Assembly: GCA_905478925.1 (NCBI GenBank)
Contig: CAJQKQ010000036.1
Location: forward strand, 1 to 64,000
Direction: 5' to 3'
Origin: an uncultured Verrucomicrobiales bacterium
GTDB lineage: Bacteria; Verrucomicrobiota; Verrucomicrobiia; Verrucomicrobiales; Akkermansiaceae
DNA length: 64,000 nucleotides
Below are positions 38,442 to 46,822 of this stretch, in pieces (positions within the stretch are counted from its first letter, which is position 1; each line of letters begins with the position of its first letter). The notes beneath the pieces are model-generated. The model was given only the letters and a program-made list of their open reading frames with translations, was not told the DNA's origin and did no database searches. A program made the position numbers and the translations under genes.

Positions 38442-40244
38442 ATGAAAATACTCGTTGTAGGAAAAGGCGGTCGCGAACACGCCTTGATCCACACCCTCTC
38501 ACTTTCCCCGGCAAAACCGCAGATCTTTTCCTTCCCCGGAAGCGATGCGATTTTCAGTATCGCCAAACCCACGGACGCCACCGATCTCCCCTCGCTCATC
38601 TCATGGATGAAGGGAAACGGGATCGATCTCTGCATCGCCGGCGAGGAATCCTACCTCGTCACCGGCGAGGGACTTGCAAACCTCTGCGAGGCCAACGGCA
38701 TCCCCTGCTGGGGGCCGCCCAAGGAGTCCGCCCAACTTGAGGCTAGCAAGGAATTCGCGAAAGATTTCCTGCTCCGCAACGACATCCCGACAGCAAATGC
38801 GACCGCTTGTGATTCCCTCGAATCCTCACTCGAAGCCATCGCCGGGCAATATCCAACCGTACTCAAGTTCGACGGACTCGCCGCAGGCAAGGGCGTCGCG
38901 GTCTGCCCGGATGAGAATTCCGCCCTCGATTTCCTCAACGAGGTTTTCACCGAAAAACGCTTTGGCGAAGGGCGACTGCTCGTGGAGGAATGTCTTATCG
39001 GCCCGGAAGTATCCATCTTCGCTGCAGTCGTCGACGACCAATACCTCATCCTCACCCCCGCTCGTGATTACAAACGACTCGGCAACGGCGACCAAGGACC
39101 GAACACCGGCGGGATGGGCGCGGTCGCCTCTCGCAAACTGATTTCACAGGAACTCCTCGATACAATCGACGAATCCATTGTCGCACCGACGGTGGCGGCT
39201 CTCCGCTCTGAGAATTTGCCCTACCGCGGCTTCCTCTACTTCGGCCTCATGCTGACACCGGACGGACCGAAAATAATCGAATACAACTGCCGCTTCGGCG
39301 ATCCCGAATGCCAGGCAGTCATGCCGCTCCTGCTGGGTGACCTCGCATCCTTCTGCCTCGAAGGTGCGAAAGGGAAACTCGCCAAGGATCTCATCTCCTT
39401 CTCCGACGACTGGTCTGTCTGCGTCATCCTCGCATCACACGGATACCCGGAAAGCTCGCGCTCGGGGGATATCATCTCCGGATCGGACAAGACCGGACAA
39501 ACGGTTTTCCACTCCGGCACCAAATCGGTGGACGGCGAGTGGCAGACCAACGGCGGGCGTGTCATCGCCTGCGTCGCACGAGGGCATGACCGGATCAGTG
39601 CCGTAAACGCCGCGCACGCCGCAGCAGACCAGATCTCCTTCCCAGGGCTTCAGCGCCGAACGGACATCGGCATCCTCCATTTCCCGGAAGCAAAATCCCA
39701 TGCCCCGGAAAGCATTCGCCTCACTCTCTCTCCCGATGACATCGCGGCCGGTATGGAAAAGCTCGCGGAGTCAATCCGACTCGCAAACCCGGAGAAACGA
39801 ATCGCTCTTGTCGGGATCCGCTCACGCGGAGACGAGGTCGCCGAACGCCTGCTCACCCATCTCTCATCCGACGATCGCGAACTTCAATTCGGAGTCCTCG
39901 ATATCTCCCTCTACCGCGACGATTTCGAGCACCTCCACTCGAACCCGAAACTCCAGGAAAGCGATATCCCGTTTCCAGTAGACGCTGCGCACATCATCCT
40001 CGTCGATGACGTTCTTTTTACCGGTCGCACGATCCGCGCCGCTCTCGACGCTCTTTCCGACTACGGCCGACCCGCCAAGGTGGAACTCGCCGTCCTGATC
40101 GACCGCGGACACAGGGAGCTCCCCATAGGTGCGAATTATGTGGGGATTTCCCTCGAAACCGATCGCCTCGACCACGTTCACGTCTTGCTCGAAGGGACGG
40201 ACGGCGAGGATCTCGTCCGTGTCGTCTCCCCTCCCAAAGTATGA
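38442..40244 (+). CDS. purD/pyrR: PurD-PyrR fusion protein
   Basis: Residues 1 to about 425 are phosphoribosylamine-glycine ligase (PurD, EC 6.3.4.13): VGKGGREHALI, GPPKESAQLEASKEFAK, VLKFDGLAAGKGV, DYKRLGNGDQGPNTGGMGA and NCRFGDPECQAVMPLL. Residues about 427-600 are a PyrR-type uracil phosphoribosyltransferase/pyr regulator. They include IALVGIRSRGDEVAERL, DISLYRDDF, the PRPP loop HIILVDDVLFTGRTIRAAL and ELAVLIDRGHRELPIGANYV. There is no stop, shift or start between them. The frame continues into a coupled membrane gene and pyrB, so purine synthesis and pyrimidine control share one polypeptide. PyrR in Bacillus binds pyr mRNA; RNA binding is unproven here. Confidence 0.93.
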   Translation: MKILVVGKGGREHALIHTLSLSPAKPQIFSFPGSDAIFSIAKPTDATDLPSLISWMKGNGIDLCIAGEESYLVTGEGLANLCEANGIPCWGPPKESAQLEASKEFAKDFLLRNDIPTANATACDSLESSLEAIAGQYPTVLKFDGLAAGKGVAVCPDENSALDFLNEVFTEKRFGEGRLLVEECLIGPEVSIFAAVVDDQYLILTPARDYKRLGNGDQGPNTGGMGAVASRKLISQELLDTIDESIVAPTVAALRSENLPYRGFLYFGLMLTPDGPKIIEYNCRFGDPECQAVMPLLLGDLASFCLEGAKGKLAKDLISFSDDWSVCVILASHGYPESSRSGDIISGSDKTGQTVFHSGTKSVDGEWQTNGGRVIACVARGHDRISAVNAAHAAADQISFPGLQRRTDIGILHFPEAKSHAPESIRLTLSPDDIAAGMEKLAESIRLANPEKRIALVGIRSRGDEVAERLLTHLSSDDRELQFGVLDISLYRDDFEHLHSNPKLQESDIPFPVDAAHIILVDDVLFTGRTIRAALDALSDYGRPAKVELAVLIDRGHRELPIGANYVGISLETDRLDHVHVLLEGTDGEDLVRVVSPPKV

Positions 40245-40906
40245 TCCCCGAGAAGAAAAAGACCCCAGAGGAAATTGCCGCTCTCCGCGAAGGTCTCGGC
40301 ATTCCTGGTGCTGCCGTCGAAGCCGCCCAAAAGCCGGAACCCTCGCCAACGCCCGGATCCGATCCAGGGCCCCCGGCTTCCCCAGATCCGACGCCGGATG
40401 CGCAGGGCGACTCACCTCAATCCGATGAACCGATCATCCACCTCGATGTCCCCTTAATTCCCGTAACTTCACCAGCGCAGCAATCTCACACCCTCCGCAA
40501 GCACGAAACCCCGCTCGCCCCGGCTCCCCCAGCCACCCACAAAACCGACCTTCCCACGCACCGCCACGACCCCCGCGACATCGCCCAGATCCGCAAGCGC
40601 GAAGCCTTGGCTAAACTCCAGCACCCGGGTATGGATCCAGCGATACACCTGCGCAAGCAGACGGCTCATCCCGCGCTTTACATCCCTGGCTATCTGCTGG
40701 CGATCGCAGCCGGTGCTGTCGCCTACCAGCGCGTCCATCACATCACCCCCATCGTTCTGCTCGCCCTCGCCCTCGCGATTACGCTATACATATTCATTCG
40801 CAAGCCGCGCTCACGCCATCACGCCGCACTCATTTTTATCCTAATTTTCCTCACTGCCGCATTCGGAGGAATCCACTACGCACCCCTATTCAAACATGGC
40901 TCGTAA
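40241..40906 (+). CDS. Proline-rich membrane protein between purD-pyrR and pyrB
   Basis: The 221-residue product has a long proline-rich cytoplasmic head (KPEPSPTPGSDPGPPASPD) and three C-terminal membrane helices (YIPGYLLAIAAGAVAY, PIVLLALALAITLYIFI, AALIFILIFLTAAFGG). It overlaps the fusion gene by 4 bp and pyrB by 11 bp, so all three are coupled in translation. The family is unknown. It could anchor the neighbouring enzymes at the membrane, but that is only inferred from gene order. Confidence 0.7.
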   Translation: MIPEKKKTPEEIAALREGLGIPGAAVEAAQKPEPSPTPGSDPGPPASPDPTPDAQGDSPQSDEPIIHLDVPLIPVTSPAQQSHTLRKHETPLAPAPPATHKTDLPTHRHDPRDIAQIRKREALAKLQHPGMDPAIHLRKQTAHPALYIPGYLLAIAAGAVAYQRVHHITPIVLLALALAITLYIFIRKPRSRHHAALIFILIFLTAAFGGIHYAPLFKHGS

Positions 40907-41822
40907 AGACCTGCTCGACATCGCATCGCTGGATCGCGGAGAAATCGACCTCCTCCTAGATCAAGCGACCCCTTTCAAGGAACTCTTCACCCGTTCGGTG
41001 AAAAAAGTTCCAGCACTAAAAGGGAAATCCGTGCTCACCCTGTTCTATGAGCCCTCAACAAGAACCCATTCCTCGTTCGAGGTCGCAGCAAAGCGGCTTT
41101 CCGCCGATGTAACGAACTTCGATGTTCGCCACTCCTCGATCACCAAGGGCGAGTCAGTCAAGGAAACCGTGGAGACCCTGCAGGCGATGCGAACCGACTA
41201 CATCATCGTCCGCCATTCCCGCTCCGGTCTTCCTGCCGCAATCGCCGCCCAAACCAATGCATCCGTGATCAACGCCGGCGACGGTGCCCATGCACATCCC
41301 ACCCAGGCGCTGCTCGACGCCTTCACGATCAAGGAGAAATTCCCCGACCCAACCGGAAAGAAAGTCCTAATCATCGGCGACATACTCCACTCCCGCGTCG
41401 CGCGCTCCACTTCCTGCATCCTCAAAAAACTCGGCGTCGAGGTCGCGTTCCTCGGCCCCGGCTCCCTGCTTCCAAAGAACGGCCCCGAGAATATCCTCCG
41501 CTTCACCGACTACCAGGAAGCGATGAAATGGAACCCGGACATCGTCTACCTTCTGCGCGTCCAGATGGAGCGCCAGGACGCTCCGTTTTTCCCTTCCGTC
41601 CGTGAATACCACAAACTCTACGGCATCACCGACACACGCCTCGACGAAATCCGCAAAAACGGCCTCTACATCATGCACCCGGGACCTGTGAACCGTGGGG
41701 TGGAGCTGTGTGACGCGGTGATGGACTACGAACGCTCACTGATTAACGACCAGGTCGAAAACGGCATAGCTGCACGAATGGCAGTGCTCTACTACCTCAA
41801 GCCAAGTAACTCGGATCGATAG
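40896..41822 (+). CDS. pyrB: Aspartate carbamoyltransferase catalytic subunit
   Basis: PyrB (EC 2.1.3.2) forms N-carbamoyl-aspartate, the committed step of pyrimidine synthesis. The 308-residue protein has the carbamoyl-phosphate site FYEPSTRTHSSFEVAAKRL, then AHAHPTQALLDAFTI and the aspartate-site lysine and arginine blocks. The C-terminal HPGPVNRGVELCDAVMD is intact. ATG 40896 lies inside the previous gene (11-bp overlap). No pyrI or pyrC gene follows; the next gene on this strand is 2.5 kb away. Confidence 0.95.
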   Translation: MARKDLLDIASLDRGEIDLLLDQATPFKELFTRSVKKVPALKGKSVLTLFYEPSTRTHSSFEVAAKRLSADVTNFDVRHSSITKGESVKETVETLQAMRTDYIIVRHSRSGLPAAIAAQTNASVINAGDGAHAHPTQALLDAFTIKEKFPDPTGKKVLIIGDILHSRVARSTSCILKKLGVEVAFLGPGSLLPKNGPENILRFTDYQEAMKWNPDIVYLLRVQMERQDAPFFPSVREYHKLYGITDTRLDEIRKNGLYIMHPGPVNRGVELCDAVMDYERSLINDQVENGIAARMAVLYYLKPSNSDR

Positions 41823-41962
41823 GTTCGATCAACCTGAAATCCGCAGTTGAATGCTGCTGTAGGCAGCGTGTAATCCCAAACACAAGTCCGGCTCAATGCC
41901 CCTCCACGAGCTTTGCGGCTCGGCGGCGGTGAAAAATTCGATTCGGACGGCTGATTCCGGGA

Positions 41963-42418
41963 TCAGAACGGGATATCGTCCTCTTCCTCGAAATCACCTG
42001 CAGGGCCGGCGGAACCGCCTTGGCTGCCTGCTCCTCCAGAGCTTTCGTTGCTGGACGCCGGTCTCGAACCGCCTCCGCCGCCCTTCCCATCGGGAAGGAA
42101 CTGGAGGTTGTCTGCGACAACCTTGAGCTTGCTCCGCTTCTTGCCGGTCTCCTTGTCGTCCCAGGTATCCATCTGGAGACGGCCTTCGACGAAAACGCCT
42201 CTGCCTTTGCTCAGATATTTGTGGGCGTTCTCGGCACTGTTGCCCCAGACGGTGACATCGACGAAGGTGACCTCTTCTTTCCATCCACCGTTGCCGTCCT
42301 GAACTCTGCGGTTTAAGGCAAGTCCGAGATCGGTGACAGCAGAGCCCTTGGGCGTGTGCCGCAATTCTGGATCGCGGGTCAGGTTTCCTAGGAGCATCAC
42401 TTTGTTTAGACTGGCCAT
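41963..42418 (-). CDS. ssb: Single-stranded DNA-binding protein
   Basis: The OB-fold begins with SLNKVMLLGNLTRDPELRHT and continues with VTFVDVTVWGNSAENAHKYL, GRGVFVEGRL and RSKLKVVADN. A glycine/serine-rich linker leads to the acidic tip EEEDDIPF, the binding tail for repair partners. At 151 residues it is a standard bacterial SSB. It follows rpsF by 64 bp in the rplY-pth-rpsF-ssb cluster. The usual rpsR and rplI genes are not downstream. Confidence 0.96.
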   Translation of the reverse strand: MASLNKVMLLGNLTRDPELRHTPKGSAVTDLGLALNRRVQDGNGGWKEEVTFVDVTVWGNSAENAHKYLSKGRGVFVEGRLQMDTWDDKETGKKRSKLKVVADNLQFLPDGKGGGGGSRPASSNESSGGAGSQGGSAGPAGDFEEEDDIPF

Positions 42419-42482
42419 GGCTGGGAGATCAGGTTGTGTTGGGAACGGGAGGTGCCGCCGAATCGGCGGCGAGAGCGACGGA

Positions 42483-42770
42483 TCAGGCGACCCGGTTGAA
42501 CTGGTTAAGATAAACCGAATTGTTCAGCGAAAGCTTGGCTCTGATCCGGGAAATGCATTCCGGTTCGCCGCTAAGCGTGTAGGTGACGTAATGTGCACCT
42601 TCGATTTTACGCGGTGCGTGGGCGAAATCCTTGCGCCCCATGTTGTCGATATTCTCGACTTTGGCACCCTCGGACTCGATGTCCTTGGAAATTGCGGTGA
42701 CCAGGTCATCCATGCTGCCTTCCTGGTTCTTCGTTGTCAGGACAATCAGACCTTCGTATTTGCGGCTCAT
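42483..42770 (-). CDS. rpsF: 30S ribosomal protein S6
   Basis: The 95-residue protein has the S6 core: YEGLIVLTTKNQEGSMDDLV, the VENIDNMGRKDFAHAPRKIEGAHYV strand-helix, and YTLSGEPECISRIRAKL with the C-terminal NNSVYLNQF. S6 binds S18 and the central 16S domain. The first 65 bp overlap the 3' end of pth in another frame, which is unusual. The 65-bp overlap puts its ribosome-binding site inside pth. Confidence 0.92.
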   Translation of the reverse strand: MSRKYEGLIVLTTKNQEGSMDDLVTAISKDIESEGAKVENIDNMGRKDFAHAPRKIEGAHYVTYTLSGEPECISRIRAKLSLNNSVYLNQFNRVA

Positions 42771-43359
42771 CTTCTTTTTTCGGGGTTGGTTTGTTACGTG
42801 GTGTATTAAAACGGTTGGAAGCCAAGGCTATGCCTTGGGAGCGCGAAACTTGAACCGCTTCGAGTGCGGTGGCAAGCATGTTTTCAAGGGTTTCCCTTTC
42901 GTCAGGAGCGAATTTCCCAAGTACATGCCCGGTCATGCCTCCGCCGCTCTTTACGGCGCCGATCCCCATCTTCAAACGAGGAAAATCCTCTCCTCCAAGA
43001 TGCTCGATGATGGACCGGATTCCGTTGTGCCCCCCTGCCGAGCCCTTCTCCCGAAAGCGCAGATGACCCAGCGGCAGCGCGACATCGTCATATACCGCAA
43101 TCATCCTTTCCGTCTCCCATTTGAAAAATGACATCAGTTGCCGGATCGAGCGACCGCTGAGGTTCATAAATGTCTGCGGCTTCATCAGGATCGTACCATC
43201 GCTCAGCTTCGCCATGTGCGCCTGAAACCTAGGCTCGGATTTAAACGCCACTCCCTCCACCGCCGCGATCCTGTCCAGCAGCATGAACCCCACGTTGTGG
43301 CGAGTGCCTTCATACTGCCTGCCCGGATTCCCGAGTCCCACGATCACCGAAATACTCAT
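42706..43359 (-). CDS. pth: Peptidyl-tRNA hydrolase
   Basis: Pth (EC 3.1.1.29) recycles peptidyl-tRNA. Landmarks are ISVIVGLGNPGRQYEGTRHNVGFM with the catalytic histidine, MKPQTFMNLSG, VYDDVALPLGHLR and KGSAGGHNGIRSIIEHLG. The last about 30 residues are hydrophilic and extend past the usual end (KPTPKKEDEPQIRRS...). This tail is coded in the region shared with rpsF. The total of 217 residues is slightly long. It follows rplY after a terminator-like hairpin. Confidence 0.95.
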   Translation of the reverse strand: MSISVIVGLGNPGRQYEGTRHNVGFMLLDRIAAVEGVAFKSEPRFQAHMAKLSDGTILMKPQTFMNLSGRSIRQLMSFFKWETERMIAVYDDVALPLGHLRFREKGSAGGHNGIRSIIEHLGGEDFPRLKMGIGAVKSGGGMTGHVLGKFAPDERETLENMLATALEAVQVSRSQGIALASNRFNTPRNKPTPKKEDEPQIRRSDCPDNEEPGRQHG

Positions 43360-43418
43360 AGCCTCAGGTTTCTAAACCTTCTCCGCTTGCCTGCACAGTT
43401 TGAAAAACCGTCGGGAAA

Positions 43419-43451
43419 CAAAAAACGCCCGGCGTAGGTTACACCGGACGT
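43419..43451 (-). terminator. Hairpin with T-tract between rplY and pth
   Basis: On the minus strand ACGTCCGG and CCGGGCGT pair around an 11-nt loop and are followed by TTTTT. It lies about 25 bp past the rplY stop. It could end or attenuate rplY transcripts before pth. Confidence 0.7.
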
Positions 43452-43477
43452 TCTCTTGAAGAATTTTCAGAGTGAAG

Positions 43478-44143
43478 TTACTCGGCTGCCGCAGCAGGAG
43501 TTTCTTCCTCTTTCTGCGAGGTGGCAGGAACTTCACCGGCCTCAACAGCCTCATCGGATCCGCTCGACTCCTCGGAAACGAGTGCCGCAGGCTTGCCGAT
43601 GTGCGCCACGACGACATCTTCGTCCGCTGTCGCCTTGACACCCTCGGGCAGATCAAGGTCGCTGATGTGCAGGGAATCTCCATCGTCGAGATGGGAGATG
43701 TCCTTCTCGAAGAATTCCGGAAGATCCTTGGGGAAGCAGACGATCTCGATCGTGTGCGCATATTGCTCCAATATGCCGCCCGCCTTAATACCAATGGACT
43801 CACCGACGAGGTTCACTGGAATATTTGCAGTGATCTCAGTCTTGTCGTTGACGGCGAGGAAATCAGCGTGCAGCGCGTGGCCGGTCAGAGGATCGTGCTG
43901 GATGGTCTTCAGGAAGACCGAACGGGCGCCTTCGCCTTCCACATCGAGGTTGATCAGGATGCTGTCGGAAGAGCTGTTCGCAAGAAGCTCGGAGAATGTC
44001 TTCGCATCGACCTTGAGGTTCACGTTCTCGACTCCGCGGCCGTAAATCACGGACGGGAGCCAGCCTTCGCGGCGCATTTGCTTGAGTTTTCCTGAGCCGC
44101 TACGGAGGCGGGGAGCCGCTTTGAGTGTTGTTTTCTTGGACAT
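43478..44143 (-). CDS. rplY: 50S ribosomal protein L25 (long CTC form)
   Basis: The 221-residue protein is the two-domain L25/CTC type. The N-terminal 5S rRNA-binding domain has LRSGSGKLKQMRREGWLPSV and GRGVENVNLKVDAKTFSELL. The C-terminal TL5 domain has ITANIPVNLVGESIGIKAGG and DEDVVVAHIGKP. An acidic/alanine-rich tail ends it. L25 binds 5S rRNA. The gene leads the rplY-pth pair found in many bacteria. A sigma-70-like promoter lies about 70 bp upstream of the start. Confidence 0.93.
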   Translation of the reverse strand: MSKKTTLKAAPRLRSGSGKLKQMRREGWLPSVIYGRGVENVNLKVDAKTFSELLANSSSDSILINLDVEGEGARSVFLKTIQHDPLTGHALHADFLAVNDKTEITANIPVNLVGESIGIKAGGILEQYAHTIEIVCFPKDLPEFFEKDISHLDDGDSLHISDLDLPEGVKATADEDVVVAHIGKPAALVSEESSGSDEAVEAGEVPATSQKEEETPAAAAE

Positions 44144-44208
44144 TTCTAAAATCGGTTATGGTGGATCTTCGGATCCGCAGGAGAGCTTTTCTCCCCGTGC
44201 GGGGCGCG

Positions 44209-44238
44209 TTCTTTAAACAGCAAATCGTGTATTGTCAA
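44209..44238 (-). promoter_or_regulatory. Possible sigma-70 promoter of rplY
   Basis: On the minus strand TTGACA (44233-44238) is a perfect -35 box. A weak -10 (TTAAAG or TAAAGA near 44209-44215) follows after 17-18 bp. It points toward rplY and lies in the AT-rich part of the divergent rplY-glycerate kinase gap. Confidence 0.4.
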
Positions 44239-44313
44239 AAATTTGTTTACGCTTTCAAACAAATACACAGCCAATTCTCGACCTTCCGCACCCGCTCCGG
44301 CAAAATCGCCTCC

Positions 44314-45438
44314 GTGCATATCGTCATTTCCCCGGATAAATTCAAAGGCTCGCTCACCGGCGCACAGGCCGCCTGTTGCATACGTGACGGCTTTTCCAGG
44401 GTTTTCCCGGAAGCCACCTTCGAACTCCTACCCCTCGCCGACGGCGGCGAAGGAATCCTCGACGCCTTCCGCGATGCCCTCACCGGCTCCATGCGTGAAA
44501 CCACCGTCCGCGATGCCTACGGCCGCGAAGTAAGCGCAAGCTGGCTGATGACTGGAACATCAGCAAAAACTGCCATCATCGAGTCCTCACAGGCAAACGG
44601 CCTCTGGCGTGTCTCCCCAGACGAAAGGGATCTCTCCCGTGCCTCCAACTATGGCGTCGGCCAGCTCATTCTCGCCGCGGCTTCAGAAGGTGCAGAGAAA
44701 ATCATCATCGGCATCGGCGGCAGCGCGACCAATGACGCCGGCCTCGGCATGGCCGCAGCGCTTGGCTACCGCTTCCTCGCTTCGGATGGCACCGAGATCG
44801 ATCCCATCCCCGCAAACCTCCGCTCCATCCACAGCATCTCTCCACCGCAAAAGTTGGCTCTCCCGCCCATCACCGTCGCCTGCGATGTGGAGAACCCCCT
44901 GCTCGGCCCGCGCGGTGCCACCCGAGTCTACGGCCCACAGAAAGGCCTCCGCCCGCAACAAGCCGAATCCGCCGAGGCAGCCCACGCACACCTCTCGGAA
45001 ATCGCCGAAAGACATTTTCATACCAGTTTCGCCGATGTCCCCGGAGCCGGCGCGGCGGGTGGGCTCGGCTTCGGCCTCATGACATTCTGCAACGCATCCC
45101 TGGAATCCGGCTTCGACTGCATCGCAGGAATCCTCGGAGCCGAGCAAGCCATCTCCAAGGCCTCCATCGTCATCACCGGCGAGGGCTCCCTCGACCACCA
45201 GACCATGGAAGGAAAAACCCCTTACGGAGTCTCAAAACTCGCTAGGAAACACAACATCCCCGTATATGCGTTGGCAGGCCGCCTGGCCGATGAGGTGATC
45301 CTCCACCGCCACTTCGATGGCATCGCATCCATCGTCAACTCTCCCATGACTCTCGACGAGGCAATCGCGGACGCCCCGCAGCTTCTTGAAAAAGCGGCTA
45401 CCCGCCTCGCCCACACGTTGAAAAATTCGAAACTCTAA
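44314..45438 (+). CDS. glxK: Glycerate kinase (GlxK/GarK family)
   Basis: Glycerate kinase of this family phosphorylates D-glycerate, mostly to 2-phosphoglycerate. Landmarks are the N-terminal VHIVISPDKFKGSLTGAQAA, LLPLADGGEGILDAF, IIGIGGSATNDAGLGMAAALGY and VACDVENPLLGPRGAT. The ITGEGSLDHQTMEGKTPYGV block near the C terminus is also present. GTG 44314 starts exactly at the first strand and gives 374 residues, the family length. The frame is open further upstream to 44125 but that part crosses the rplY promoter region. The neighbour on the other strand is unrelated. Confidence 0.92.
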   Translation: MHIVISPDKFKGSLTGAQAACCIRDGFSRVFPEATFELLPLADGGEGILDAFRDALTGSMRETTVRDAYGREVSASWLMTGTSAKTAIIESSQANGLWRVSPDERDLSRASNYGVGQLILAAASEGAEKIIIGIGGSATNDAGLGMAAALGYRFLASDGTEIDPIPANLRSIHSISPPQKLALPPITVACDVENPLLGPRGATRVYGPQKGLRPQQAESAEAAHAHLSEIAERHFHTSFADVPGAGAAGGLGFGLMTFCNASLESGFDCIAGILGAEQAISKASIVITGEGSLDHQTMEGKTPYGVSKLARKHNIPVYALAGRLADEVILHRHFDGIASIVNSPMTLDEAIADAPQLLEKAATRLAHTLKNSKL

Positions 45439-45450
45439 ATTCTAAACCCC

Positions 45451-45528
45451 AAGGAGGGGCTGCATTCTGATGCCCAACAACCCCAGCCATTTTCCAACAC
45501 ACCGGGCAGCAAAATGCAGCCCCTCCTT
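45451..45528. repeat. 16-bp perfect inverted repeat with a 46-bp spacer
   Basis: AAGGAGGGGCTGCATT (45451-45466) and its exact reverse complement (45513-45528) lie directly after the glycerate kinase. The core GCAGCCCCTCCTTG also occurs alone at about 3272, so this may be a dispersed element as well as a transcript end. Confidence 0.55.
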
Positions 45529-45569
45529 GTCCTCCCCCAATCCCACAAGCGGCGCTCACCACCACGGTC

Positions 45570-45771
45570 TCACTCGTGATGCTGGAACCAAAGCAGGACT
45601 AGCAACCCCAGCCCAATGCCCCACAGCAGCCAGCTGTTGTAGATGAAATACGGATAGACCATCAGCACCAAGCCGATCGCCACCGGCTTCCACCGATCTG
45701 CCGTAGCGCCACGAACCCCAGCCGATCGTCCCGAAAATGAAGCCGGCTAAAATATTGTATGGGCTGAACAT
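45570..45771 (-). pseudogene. Frameshifted small membrane protein gene
   Basis: The frame from ATG 45771 reads MFSPYNILAGFIFGTIGWGSWRYG, then loses sense near 45690. Another frame then carries KPVAIGLVLMVYPYFIYNSW and ends at 45570 with LLWFQHHE. Joined, they match small two- to three-helix membrane proteins of about 65 residues (GFxFGxIGxGxxxYG then GLxLMVxPYF). One frameshift near 45690 separates the parts. It may be real or a sequencing error. Confidence 0.6.
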
Positions 45772-45869
45772 ACAGGAAAACCAAATCATACCGCATCAAG
45801 TCCCAAGATCAATCCACAAATCCGCTTGCCAAAACCAGTCGCCGCCACGCATCCTGCCGCCCCGCGAAA

Positions 45870-45944
45870 GCGCGCTTAGCTCAGTGGTAGAGCACATCCT
45901 TCACACGGATGGGGTCGCAGGTTCAATCCCTGCAGCGCGCACCA
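45870..45944 (+). tRNA. tRNA-Val (anticodon CAC)
   Basis: A 75-nt cloverleaf with acceptor stem GCGCGCT/AGCGCGC, D-arm TAGCTCAGTGGTAGAGCA, anticodon loop TTCACAC (anticodon CAC, reads GUG), T-arm GGTTCAATCC and an encoded CCA. It sits between the frameshifted gene and the DeoR regulator. Confidence 0.95.
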
Positions 45945-45982
45945 TTTCCTTTGGAATGGCATTGATCGAGCTACTAAGCAGG

Positions 45983-46741
45983 CTACGCGATCTCGACTTT
46001 CATTCCCTTCATCGCGCCGGATTTACAGAAATCGGCTCCTTTTGAGTCGGTGATGAATAGGTCGATCTCGGAGGGTTTCGCAAAAAAGTGATCGGTCGTG
46101 CGTCCGAGTTTGGTGTGATCCAGTATCGCACATTTCCAGTTGGCATGTGCGATGATTGTGGCTTTCAGGCGAGCTTCCTCGGCGCTGGGCTCACCGATCC
46201 CGCGGGTTTCATGGTATCCTCCGCCGGAGAAAAAGAAGCGGTCGATTCTGAGCGCTCGGATACCCATTTCCGTAAGCATGCCCCGGAAGCGGCGACCCTT
46301 GGCTTCGTAGGTTCCGCCGAGCAGGACAAGCTCGATATCGCTCCTGATGGAGAGCTTCTCGACAACGGAGTGGGCGTAGGTGACCACCCGCAGGCTTTTG
46401 CCCGAGGGCAGGTGCCGGGCGAACTCCAAGGCGGTAGAACTTGCATCGAGCACAATCGTCTCGTTGTCCTCCACATGCTTGGCGGCGTGTTTCGCGATCG
46501 AGGTTTTTTCATCGGCCTGCCTGACCTCCCGGTCGCTCTGCGACAATTCGTCGATCATGATTGAGACATCCGCAGCCCCCCCGTGTGTCCGGCGCAACAA
46601 GCCCTGCCTTGAAAGCGTGTCCAGATCCCGACGCACGGTTTCCTCCGTGACCTTGAGGATTGCCGCCAGTTCCTGTGTCCTGACTGCGCGCTCCTGCTTT
46701 GCCCTTTCGAGAATTCTCCTCTGTCTTTCGATCGCTAGCAT
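45983..46741 (-). CDS. DeoR-family regulator, probable rhamnose/RhaEW repressor
   Basis: The 252-residue protein has an N-terminal DeoR winged helix (RQRRILERAKQERAVRTQEL, VTEETVRRDLDTLSRQGLLRRTHGGA). The C-terminal DeoRC sugar-phosphate sensor domain has ETIVLDASSTALEFARHL, LVLLGGTYEAKGRRF, FFFSGGGYHETRGIGEPS and AILDHTKLG. It is divergent from the RhaEW gene over 81 bp, so it most likely controls that gene and itself, responding to a phosphorylated sugar such as rhamnulose-1-phosphate. Confidence 0.88.
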   Translation of the reverse strand: MLAIERQRRILERAKQERAVRTQELAAILKVTEETVRRDLDTLSRQGLLRRTHGGAADVSIMIDELSQSDREVRQADEKTSIAKHAAKHVEDNETIVLDASSTALEFARHLPSGKSLRVVTYAHSVVEKLSIRSDIELVLLGGTYEAKGRRFRGMLTEMGIRALRIDRFFFSGGGYHETRGIGEPSAEEARLKATIIAHANWKCAILDHTKLGRTTDHFFAKPSEIDLFITDSKGADFCKSGAMKGMKVEIA

Positions 46742-46822
46742 CTTTCTTTTTTTGGTTTTTTCTTGCTCTCTATTTTATTCGAATCCATCACTCGCATCAT
46801 TAACCCTACACCAAACGACCCA

